A DNA stretch of 7,897 nucleotides, from positions 1-7,897 of the forward strand of contig JBEKJU010000166.1 of NCBI GenBank assembly GCA_050011095.1. Direction: 5' to 3'. Positions 1-5,464 of this stretch are shown in pieces. Within the stretch, counting starts at the first letter, position 1, and every line of letters begins with the position of its first letter. This DNA comes from JBEKJU01 sp050011095. Lineage in GTDB: Bacteria; Desulfobacterota; Syntrophorhabdia; Syntrophorhabdales; WCHB1-27. The position numbers and the translations under genes were made by a program. The notes beneath the pieces are model-generated. The model searched no databases, was not told the origin of the DNA, and worked only from the letters and a program-made list of their open reading frames with translations.

Positions 1-78
1 CTCCTCAAAACCCATGTCCGCTACTGCCTTCCTAAGTTCATTCGATAACTCCAACTCGCTAAATCTTGTGTTTTGCAT
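1..78 (-). CDS. DEAD-box ATP-dependent RNA helicase, N-terminal fragment (cut by window edge)
   Basis: Read on the minus strand, 26 codons run without a stop from an ATG at 78-76 to the window edge. The peptide begins MQNTRFSELELSNELRKA and ends ADMGFEE. The pattern F-x-E-L-x-L-S-x-E-L-x-K-A-x-x-D-M-G-F-E-E is the classic start of bacterial DEAD-box RNA helicases (DeaD/CsdA, RhlE, CshA type), lying just before the Q motif (P-T-P-I-Q), which would be the next residues off the edge. A strong ribosome binding site (AAGGAG, complement of 83-88) sits four bases before the ATG and fixes the start. Family members unwind structured RNA in ribosome assembly, mRNA decay or cold adaptation. The ATPase core and C-terminal tail are outside the window, so the subfamily cannot be told. 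It is transcribed divergently from the EAL-HDOD gene. Confidence 0.82.
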   Translation of the reverse strand, partial: MQNTRFSELELSNELRKAVADMGFEE

Positions 79-117
79 AGATCTCCTTGCATTGGTTTCC
101 GGCCGCTCCGTCCTGCC

Positions 118-146
118 CGACAATCGGCCATTTCATTAAATTGTCG
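118..146 (-). repeat. 7-bp inverted repeat in the presumed helicase 5' leader
   Basis: CGACAAT at 118-124 and ATTGTCG at 140-146 are perfect inverted copies separated by 15 nt. If the helicase transcript starts near 177, this would form a stem-loop in the leader about 40 nt before the start codon. DEAD-box helicase mRNAs often have structured leaders, so a role in control is possible, but this is inference. Confidence 0.35.
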
Positions 147-166
147 ATAATGGGAAAGCTGAGAGG

Positions 167-185
167 CTGCACGTGGCAGGTGCAG
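167..185. repeat. 6-bp inverted repeat overlapping the helicase promoter start point
   Basis: CTGCAC at 167-172 and GTGCAG at 180-185 are perfect inverted copies with a 7-nt spacer. The right arm touches the proposed -10 element (184-189, minus) and the repeat covers the expected start point near 177. That is a typical place for an operator. A hairpin in a longer read-through RNA is the alternative. Confidence 0.3.
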
Positions 186-212
186 TATACCATAAGATTT
201 CTGAAATTGACA
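184..212 (-). promoter_or_regulatory. Candidate extended -10 sigma-70 promoter for the DEAD-box helicase
   Basis: On the minus strand the sequence TGGTATACT (complement of 192-184) is an extended -10 element, five of six bases matching TATAAT and preceded by TG plus one base. The -35 position at 17-nt spacing (212-207) reads TGTCAA, which is poor, as is common for extended -10 promoters. The expected start is near 177, giving a leader of about 100 nt. Confidence 0.4.
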
Positions 213-366
213 GGCGAAAAATCGCAAAAGCAGCAATTCCCGGTCAGCCCTTCCCCCCCTCCAGGAGATTTTTTTGTTTCCAGGCTTCTTTCGAAGCCAG
301 AGGTACAGGCTGTCGGCAATCTCGAAGGTCTGGTGCATGATGAAAGCGAGCTTGTTCGGAAGGACT

Positions 367-393
367 TAAGGACGGCGGGGGCTTGTGCGATAA
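367..393 (+). promoter_or_regulatory. Possible sigma-28-like promoter for the EAL-HDOD gene
   Basis: TAAGGACG at 367-374, then 11 nt, then TGCGATAA at 386-393. Against the E. coli FliA consensus (TAAAGTTT-N11-GCCGATAA) the spacing is exact, the upstream box matches 4 of 8 and the downstream box 6 of 8, including the key CGATAA. The expected start is about 40 nt before the gene. The match is only moderate. No better sigma-70 promoter was found closer to the gene. Confidence 0.22.
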
Positions 394-440
394 GACTCCT
401 GAAGATGTGAAAGAAGGGTGCGGACCGACAAGGAGAAATG

Positions 441-1676
441 ATGGACGGATATTATATCCATAGAGAGCCTGTTCTCGACAGAAAAAAAAGGGTTTTCGGC
501 TATGAGCTTTCTTTCCGTAAGGCGAATGGTCCGGATTCGGCGCCGGTTTGGCCGGCGGTGGCCGTCGGTCGTGACGTCATCGAGGCCGTATCGGACGCGG
601 GGGGGTTTGCGGAGCTTTCCGGCGACGGGCAGACCTTCCTGGACATCGATCCTGGTGCCATGGAGGCGAATATCCTAAGCCCCCTCCCCAAGAATAGCAT
701 CCTCCAGATACCGGAAAGGGAGGGATTGGATAAGGACGTCGTCATCAATTCCCGCACCCTGAAGAAGGAGAGCTATGACATTTGCGTCAATTACACGCCG
801 CCGGGCCGCGGCCTCCTGCCTCTATATCAGGTGGCCGATTTCGTCCGTATAGACGCGCAGTCCGTTTCCCACGACGAGCTCGAATCAACAATAGCCCCCT
901 TCACGCAGCTCCCCCTCAAGTTGAGGGCGACAGGGGTGCATGACGCAGGCACCTTCGATCGCTGTCTGAAGTGCGGTTTCGACCTGTTTCAGGGCACCTT
1001 CTATATTCAGCCGACAAAGGAAGGGGCGCCGTCAATATCCGCGTCGCAGGGCGTTCTGATGCAGTTATCCAACGATCTGAGGGAGAACAGGGATATCCAC
1101 CTTATCGAGAAGGCATTCAGGAACAGCCCCAAACTCACGTACGGCCTGCTCAAATTGATAAACTCGGCATTTTTCGGCATGGGTCAGAAAGTCTCATCCA
1201 TCAGGCAGGCGATCATGCTGCTTGGTTACGAGAACTTACAGAAATGGGTTATTATCCTGCTTTTCACCATCGACCACGACGGTGACCGGCCCAATCCCAT
1301 TGTCGAAAAGGCCCTGGTGCGGAGCCGGGTGATGGAGATTCTCGCAAGGAAGACAGGAGAAGAGGCCGCAGCCGACAGCGCCTTTATTACCGGCATGCTT
1401 TCCCTCATCACCGTCCTTTTTCAGGTCACCGTCGACGAGATCGCACAGAAAATGAATCTCACGCAAGAGATTCAGGATGCCCTCCTGAATAGGGAGGGGT
1501 TTCTCGGCATATTGCTGGGGGTGGCCGAAAAGATGGACCGACAGGAATACGAGGGGATGGAAGAGGATATGCAGTCATTGAAGCTTCGCGTCGAGGACGT
1601 GCTCACCGCCGAGACAGCCGCAGTCATCGACAGCCAGAGTGTTCTGAGGGACTATCAATGCGCGGGAAGGCAGTAA
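441..1676 (+). CDS. EAL-HDOD signalling protein (YuxH-type) with degenerate EAL domain
   Basis: A protein of about 411 residues with two parts. Residues 5-192 resemble the EAL domain of YuxH-type proteins: it opens with YIHREPVLDRKKRVFGYELSFR and ends with GFDLFQGTFYIQP, but the catalytic acids for cyclic-di-GMP hydrolysis are missing. The EAL triplet reads YEL, and the usual A-E-G/K-V-E segment reads ATGVHD, so it is probably a binding or interaction module and not an active enzyme. Residues 200-395 form an HDOD domain, with LLKLINSAFFG followed by SIRQAIMLLGYENLQKWV. HDOD is an HD-like fold without metal-binding residues, found in signalling and chemotaxis-linked proteins. Two adjacent ATGs exist (438 and 441); the ribosome binding site AAGGAG at 430-435 is only two bases from the first, so 441 is preferred. 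The exact partner or process is unknown. Confidence 0.88.
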   Translation: MDGYYIHREPVLDRKKRVFGYELSFRKANGPDSAPVWPAVAVGRDVIEAVSDAGGFAELSGDGQTFLDIDPGAMEANILSPLPKNSILQIPEREGLDKDVVINSRTLKKESYDICVNYTPPGRGLLPLYQVADFVRIDAQSVSHDELESTIAPFTQLPLKLRATGVHDAGTFDRCLKCGFDLFQGTFYIQPTKEGAPSISASQGVLMQLSNDLRENRDIHLIEKAFRNSPKLTYGLLKLINSAFFGMGQKVSSIRQAIMLLGYENLQKWVIILLFTIDHDGDRPNPIVEKALVRSRVMEILARKTGEEAAADSAFITGMLSLITVLFQVTVDEIAQKMNLTQEIQDALLNREGFLGILLGVAEKMDRQEYEGMEEDMQSLKLRVEDVLTAETAAVIDSQSVLRDYQCAGRQ

Positions 1677-1987
1677 AGGCCGCGAAAGAGGCGTAACGGA
1701 AAAGTCCCTCACCTGGGCTGCCGGGGCCGGGCCGCATGCATCATTTTTGAAGACGCGCGCCTGTCGATGGTGGTCCGGTTCATATTCTGCTACACTATAG
1801 GTTGCGAATGGCGGATCGCATGGCACGGCGGTCGTCGGTCCTTTCCGAAGGGCCTCTCGAATGCGCCCTGGCCGATCGTCCAGCCGCGACTGGCATGAAA
1901 AGGGCAACGATCGAAGGGCGTTGCCGCGAATCAGGGCAGTAATTTACGAAGAACTTCTGATAATGCAAGGAAAAAAAAGGATAAGGC
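1677..1987 (+). other. Intergenic stretch and presumed purM leader with two hairpins
   Basis: No gene is apparent in these 311 nt. A weak extended -10 element TGCTACACT (1788-1796) could start a transcript near 1803, giving a purM leader of about 185 nt. That leader can fold two 7-bp stems: GGTCCTT at 1837-1843 with AAGGGCC at 1848-1854 around a TCCG loop (one G-U pair), and GGCAACG at 1903-1909 with CGTTGCC at 1919-1925 around a 9-nt loop. Neither is followed by a T-run, so neither looks like a standard terminator. I do not recognise a known riboswitch class. Confidence 0.45.
1788..1796 (+). promoter_or_regulatory. Weak candidate extended -10 element for purM
   Basis: TGCTACACT has the TG-n-hexamer layout with TACACT matching four of six bases of TATAAT. 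No convincing -35 box lies 16-18 nt upstream. It is the best candidate I can see in the spacer. Confidence 0.25.
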
Positions 1988-3166
1988 ATGGCAACCTACG
2001 AGGATCGGGGGGTCTCTCCCCATAAATCAGACGTCAAGTCAGCGATAAAGGGTGCTGATTCGGGTCTCTTTCCCGGCGCATTCTGCAAGGCCATTCCGGA
2101 TGTGTTCGGCAACTCTCCCGATCATTGCCTTCTGCTTCATGCGGACGGGGCGGGCACGAAATCCGCCCTCGCGTACATCCATTACCGCCGCCACGGAGAC
2201 GCCGCGATATTCCATGGCATTGCCCAGGACTCCCTGGTAATGAACCTGGACGACCTTGCCTGCGTGGGTGCCTTCGGTCCGTTCGTGCTTTCGAACACCA
2301 TTGGGAGAAACGCGAAGCTCATTCCGGGTGACGTGCTCCGAGCCATAATAGAAGGTTACGATAATCTTGCGAAGAAACTGAAGGAGTATGGAATAGAGAT
2401 CCATTCGTGCGGGGGCGAGACGGCGGACGTAGGCGACCTTGTCAGGACGATTGTCGTCGATTCCGTTCTGGCCACCCGTATGGCGAGGAGGGATTTCGTC
2501 GATTGCAGCAGGGTGCGACCCGGCCACGAAATCATAGGACTGGCCTCGGACGGCCGGGCGATATACGAATCTGCGTACAATTCCGGGGTCGGAAGCAACG
2601 GTTTTACCGCCTTGCGACACGAATTGCTGACATACAGGTATCGGGAAGAATTCCCGGAAACGTACGCGCCGGACATAGCGGGCCTTGCCTACAACGGCGC
2701 GTGTGATATCGATGACGGGCTGCCAGGAACGGACATGACCATCGGCGAGGCCCTTCTTTCGCCGACCCGCACATATGCCCCTGTCCTCAGGGAGGTACTC
2801 GGCCGGTACAGGGGATACATCTCGGCCGTTTTTCACAATACGGGCGGCGGCCAGACGAAGTGCATGAATTTTGGGGACAATATCCTGTACATGAAGGATA
2901 ATCTCTTCCCCCCGCCCCCGGTCTTCGAATTCCTGAAGCGCCATACGAACCTCCCGTCGAGAGAAATGTTCAGGGTGTTCAACATGGGGCACCGCGTGGA
3001 GATTGTCTGTGACCCGGTGGTCCGCGATCCCATAATCGAAACGGCGAAGCGCTTCGGCGTCGGTGCGCGCGTCATCGGACGCACTGAATCCCAAAAAGGA
3101 GACGTTTCGCTCGTAATTGTCACTCCGACACAGACGATAGAGTATCGAAGAGGCGATGTGACATGA
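1988..3166 (+). CDS. purM: Phosphoribosylformylglycinamidine cyclo-ligase (AIR synthase), long Bacteroidetes-like form
   Basis: A 392-residue PurM-superfamily protein that should convert formylglycinamidine ribonucleotide to aminoimidazole ribonucleotide with ATP, step five of purine synthesis in the cytoplasm. Visible motifs are DGAGTKS (53-59) and AQDSLVMNLDD (79-89) in the ATP-binding half, GGETADVGD (142-150), GSNG (202-205), SPTRTYAP (258-265), NTGGGQTK (284-291) and FNMGHR (331-336). Ordinary PurM is about 345 residues and has GGETAEM and NMGIGM; the GGETADVGDLVRT, SPTRTYAPV and FNMGHR versions match, from memory, the roughly 390-residue form of Bacteroidetes. AGGA at 1978-1981 is six bases before the ATG. 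It stands alone: no other purine gene is in the window. It may be the genome's only PurM or a second copy; the window cannot tell. Confidence 0.88.
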   Translation: MATYEDRGVSPHKSDVKSAIKGADSGLFPGAFCKAIPDVFGNSPDHCLLLHADGAGTKSALAYIHYRRHGDAAIFHGIAQDSLVMNLDDLACVGAFGPFVLSNTIGRNAKLIPGDVLRAIIEGYDNLAKKLKEYGIEIHSCGGETADVGDLVRTIVVDSVLATRMARRDFVDCSRVRPGHEIIGLASDGRAIYESAYNSGVGSNGFTALRHELLTYRYREEFPETYAPDIAGLAYNGACDIDDGLPGTDMTIGEALLSPTRTYAPVLREVLGRYRGYISAVFHNTGGGQTKCMNFGDNILYMKDNLFPPPPVFEFLKRHTNLPSREMFRVFNMGHRVEIVCDPVVRDPIIETAKRFGVGARVIGRTESQKGDVSLVIVTPTQTIEYRRGDVT

Positions 3167-3185
3167 CCGGACGCAGCCTCGCACG

Positions 3186-3212
3186 CCGCCGGGCAATCGA
3201 TTTCCCCGGTGG
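3186..3212 (+). terminator. Stable hairpin just after purM, without a T-run
   Basis: CCGCCGGG (3186-3193) pairs with CCCGGTGG (3205-3212) around an 11-nt loop, an 8-bp stem with one G-U pair, 19 nt after the purM stop codon. Its place suits a transcript end or 3' stabilising hairpin, but no U-tract follows, so intrinsic termination is unproven. A perfect CCCGGCCGGG palindrome lies further on at 3274-3283. Confidence 0.35.
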
Positions 3213-3349
3213 GTCCTTCACGGACGAAAGCTGCGGCACGTCCATTGCATTATTCGCATGTACGTTCGTATGTCCCGGCCGGGCATTATCGCGCGCCTTT
3301 CCGCCGATGAGCCGACATGATCGCGGATGGGATAAGGAGAACTTTTTTG

Positions 3350-3378
3350 GTGACACGGAAAGGCAGATTCTATACAAT
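3350..3378 (+). promoter_or_regulatory. Sigma-70 promoter for the RodZ-like gene
   Basis: GTGACA (3350-3355) and TACAAT (3373-3378) each match five of six consensus bases and are exactly 17 nt apart. The expected start is near 3385, giving a 40-nt leader. An inverted repeat GCAGCA (3383-3388) / TGCTGC (3397-3402) lies right at the start point and could be a leader hairpin or an operator. The promoter makes this gene independent of purM. Confidence 0.65.
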
Positions 3379-3424
3379 GTGAGCAGCAAGTCAGCGTGCT
3401 GCGAAAGGGCAGGGAGGAGACAAC

Positions 3425-4243
3425 ATGCCTTTTGACCTCGATAAGGTTGGACAGTTGCTGAAAACCGCCCGGGAAGAGAAGGGATTGACCCTCGAGGACG
3501 TGTCGGGGACACTCTTCATCAGGAAATCGACCATAGGAGCCATCGAGTCCGGAGATTGGCAAAATCTCCCCCACATCGTCTACGTCAGGGGCTATATCGT
3601 CCAATACGCGTCATTTCTGAATATCGTCGATGTCGTAAAGCCTGCGCTTTTGGCGTCGAGGGATCCGGCGCCCGAAGAAGAGAGACAACCCTTGCCCGTG
3701 CGGCCGGAAGAGACGCCGCGGCAATGGGGTGTGGGGAGAAAGATAACCGGCGCCACGGTCGTGGCGGCCATTTTCATCGGCTTTCTCGTACTTCTGAACA
3801 TGCGGGGACCTGGCCGGGTCGCCCCGGTCGCATCCCAGACCCTTCGCGAGCATCGCCAGACCGCCTCGACGACGGGCACCGCGACGGATGCTTACGACCG
3901 GCAGGAGGGCTCCCCCTATCAGCCGCCGGGTGACGACAGCTATCGGACAGTCGCGGGGGCGGACCGCTCCACGGGTTCTTATGACCGCGAGAAAGAGAGG
4001 ATGGTCCTCGAACCGAAGAAGCTCATGATCGCCTGTCAGGAGCGGACATGGGTGAGGGTCGTGATCGATGGGTCGGACAAGAAGGAGTTCATGTTAAATC
4101 CCGAAGAGGTCGTGATGCTTAACGCGAAGGAAAAGTTCGATCTCCTCATCGGGAATGCCGCCGGCGTCAGGCTTATCTACAACGGAAAGGATATCGGTCT
4201 TACCGGAGGGAAGGGTGAGGTCAAGCACGTCAACCTCTCCTGA
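3425..4243 (+). CDS. rodZ: RodZ-like membrane protein with N-terminal HTH and C-terminal DUF4115 domain
   Basis: A 272-residue protein with the layout of RodZ. Residues 6-70 form a Cro/CI-type helix-turn-helix (LLKTAREEKGLTLEDVSG, then IRKSTIGAIESGDW, then YVRGYIVQYASFLNI). A hydrophobic segment at about 107-125 after a basic GRK is the single membrane span. Residues 127-190 are a low-complexity linker rich in T, D, G, R and S. The C-terminal part, about 195-272, has the DUF4115 pattern (TWVRVVIDG, NPEEVVMLNAKEKF, GNAAGVRLIYNGK). In known RodZ the HTH faces the cytoplasm and binds MreB to guide rod-shape wall growth. GGAGG at 3413-3417, seven bases from the ATG, fixes the start. No mre, ispG or pgsA gene is adjacent; ruvC follows after 128 nt. 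A different HTH anchor protein of the same family is possible. Confidence 0.78.
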   Translation: MPFDLDKVGQLLKTAREEKGLTLEDVSGTLFIRKSTIGAIESGDWQNLPHIVYVRGYIVQYASFLNIVDVVKPALLASRDPAPEEERQPLPVRPEETPRQWGVGRKITGATVVAAIFIGFLVLLNMRGPGRVAPVASQTLREHRQTASTTGTATDAYDRQEGSPYQPPGDDSYRTVAGADRSTGSYDREKERMVLEPKKLMIACQERTWVRVVIDGSDKKEFMLNPEEVVMLNAKEKFDLLIGNAAGVRLIYNGKDIGLTGGKGEVKHVNLS

Positions 4244-4336
4244 CGATTCTTCCTCCCCGCGATACGTGTTCCACTGACGCGACCGCGTGCGGCTTCAGCC
4301 CCCTTTTGCAGATGAATTTTGATTGCACTGTCTGCT

Positions 4337-4356
4337 CTATTGTGGGAAAACAATAG
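4337..4356 (+). repeat. Perfect 7-bp inverted repeat touching the ruvC ribosome binding site
   Basis: CTATTGT (4337-4343) and ACAATAG (4350-4356) are exact inverted copies around the 6-nt loop GGGAAA. The last two bases of the right arm are the first two of the ruvC ribosome binding site AGGGGGG (4355-4361). As RNA it would be a compact stem-loop next to the site; as DNA it is a 20-bp palindrome fit for a dimeric repressor. A weak extended -10 (TGCTCTATT, 4333-4341) overlaps its left arm. Confidence 0.45.
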
Positions 4357-4371
4357 GGGGGCGTTTTGTCG

Positions 4372-4896
4372 ATGCTTATTCTCGGTATAGATCCAGGGCT
4401 GGCCAGTATGGGATTCGGCGCCATTGCGTGCGGGGCCGATTCGGTATCCCTCTGCAAGTGCGGCTCCATAAGGACCTCTCCCCAGCATCACGTTTCCGAA
4501 CGGCTATTTCAGATCCATAATGACCTCATTCAGCTCATGCAGACCCTGGGGCCCGAGGTCGTAGCCGTGGAGAACATCTTCTCCCTGGTGCGGTATCCGA
4601 AGGCCGGGATGATGCTGGGGGGCGTAATGGCCGTCATCTATCTCGCCGTCGTCCAAAGCCGCGTGGACGTCATCGAGGTCACGCCCAGAGAGATAAAAAA
4701 TGCACTCGCCGCATACGGCGGCGCAACCAAGGTGCAGGTTAGGGATGCCACGAGAAGGGTGCTCGGCATCAGGGATGTCAGGTCGTTTCACGCCGCCGAT
4801 GCCCTTGCCGTCGCCCTCACGGTTTTCTACAGGAACTACCGGGGGAAAGATGATATCGTACTTGGAGGGCGTGCTAAAAAAGATATACGTCGATAA
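4372..4896 (+). CDS. ruvC: Holliday-junction resolvase RuvC
   Basis: A 174-residue endonuclease that cuts Holliday junctions symmetrically after RuvAB branch migration. The family start MLILGIDPGLASMGFGAI is clear. The four metal-binding residues are present: D7, E67 (in AVENIF), H140 and D143 (in HAADALAVAL); histidine at the third position is a known variant where E. coli has aspartate. TPREIKNALAAYGGATKVQV (104-123) is the usual conserved stretch. A TTG at 4366 would add two residues, but it lies only four bases from the AGGGGGG ribosome binding site at 4355-4361, while the ATG at 4372 gives the standard N-terminus, so ATG is preferred. The last 47 nt overlap the start of ruvA, implying coupled translation. 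Length is normal for the family. Confidence 0.95.
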   Translation: MLILGIDPGLASMGFGAIACGADSVSLCKCGSIRTSPQHHVSERLFQIHNDLIQLMQTLGPEVVAVENIFSLVRYPKAGMMLGGVMAVIYLAVVQSRVDVIEVTPREIKNALAAYGGATKVQVRDATRRVLGIRDVRSFHAADALAVALTVFYRNYRGKDDIVLGGRAKKDIRR

Positions 4897-5464
4897 GGTT
4901 ACCCTCCTGGTCGGCGGCGTCGGATACGAGGTACTCATCCCGGCCTATGTGATGCAGGAGATACGCCGCACGGCCAAGGTGGAGGACGCACTAAAGCTCT
5001 ACATTTCGTTCAATCAGACCGAAAGGCAGCCGAAGCCCGTACTTGTGGGATTCAGGACGGAACTGGACAAGGAGTTCTTCGAGCTCTTCATATCGGTCGA
5101 GGACATCGGACCTTCGGCCGCGATCAGGGCACTGACAAGGCCCGTCCGGGAGATAGCCCGTTCCATCGAGGAAAAGGCTGTAAAGGACCTGAGGCAACTG
5201 AAGGGGATAGGGGAAAGGAAGGCGGAGAAGATCATCGCCGCCCTGAAGGGGAAGGCGGCAAAGTATGCGCTTATACCCGAAGAGGAACTCCCCGCGGAGA
5301 CGCCGGAAGATTTCAAGATGGAGGTCGAGGCCGTGCTCGTGAGCCAGCTTGGCCATAAGCTGGGGGAGGCGCGCAAAATGATACAGGATGCCATGAAAAG
5401 GAGTCCCTCCATAGTTTCGTCGGAAGAGCTGTTTGAGGAGGTATACAGGGGCCAGAGGCAATGA
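4850..5464 (+). CDS. ruvA: Holliday-junction branch-migration protein RuvA, divergent
   Basis: A 204-residue RuvA, the tetrameric junction-binding partner of RuvB. The start MISYLEGVLKKIYVDKVTLL and GGVGYEV (22-28) form the OB-fold. Two helix-hairpin-helix motifs follow at EDIGPSAAIRAL (84-95) and LKGIGERKAEKIIAALKGK (117-135). Domain III, which touches RuvB, is at about 155-200 (VEAVLVSQLGHKLGEARKMI). The frame is open further upstream, but ATG 4850 gives the normal N-terminus and has GGGGGAAAG before it. It begins inside ruvC and its stop overlaps the ruvB start as ATGA. The segment that holds the acidic pin in E. coli RuvA (Glu-Asp in VREDA) reads QTERQPKP here, so the aspartate is an arginine and two residues are inserted. 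Identity is secure from motifs and context. Confidence 0.93.
   Translation: MISYLEGVLKKIYVDKVTLLVGGVGYEVLIPAYVMQEIRRTAKVEDALKLYISFNQTERQPKPVLVGFRTELDKEFFELFISVEDIGPSAAIRALTRPVREIARSIEEKAVKDLRQLKGIGERKAEKIIAALKGKAAKYALIPEEELPAETPEDFKMEVEAVLVSQLGHKLGEARKMIQDAMKRSPSIVSSEELFEEVYRGQRQ

Larger units (their letters stand above)
79..437. other. Divergent intergenic region between the helicase and EAL-HDOD genes
   Basis: About 360 nt separate the two divergent start codons. I find no convincing gene here: the open frames lack ribosome binding sites and family resemblance. The region holds a candidate helicase promoter (184-212, minus), an inverted repeat over that promoter's start point (167-185), a stem-forming repeat in the presumed helicase leader (118-146), a candidate sigma-28-like promoter for the downstream gene (367-393, plus), and a small perfect hairpin at 283-298 (GGCTTC, 4-nt loop, GAAGCC) preceded on the plus strand by a run of seven T. 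Confidence 0.6.

Noticed and set aside
207..212. Perfect TTGACA on the plus strand as a -35 box for the EAL-HDOD gene
   Set aside because: No TATAAT-like hexamer lies 16-18 nt downstream, and the gene starts over 200 nt away.
87..410. A 107-codon plus-strand frame in the divergent intergenic region
   Set aside because: No ribosome binding site, no familiar motif, and it lies over the helicase leader and promoter signals.
1717..1748. GC-rich stretch followed by TTTTT after the EAL-HDOD gene as an intrinsic terminator
   Set aside because: The GGGGCCGGGCC run does not give a stem longer than about four pairs with a workable loop, and the T-run is too far away.
2039..3196. A 385-codon open frame antisense to purM
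   Set aside because: It mirrors the conserved purM frame in GC-rich DNA, has no recognisable domain, and purM itself has full family motifs and a good ribosome binding site.
3163..3435. A 90-codon frame whose ATG overlaps the purM stop as ATGA
   Set aside because: The overlap is tempting, but the frame runs over the purM 3' hairpin, the RodZ-like promoter and its start codon, is rich in R, C and S, and has no properly spaced ribosome binding site.
4244..4371. E. coli-type LexA box before ruvC
   Set aside because: No CTG-N10-CAG site is seen; the palindrome at 4337-4356 has a different sequence.
4700..4849. Longer upstream start for ruvA
   Set aside because: The added 50 residues lie wholly inside ruvC and would precede the standard RuvA N-terminus MISYLEG.
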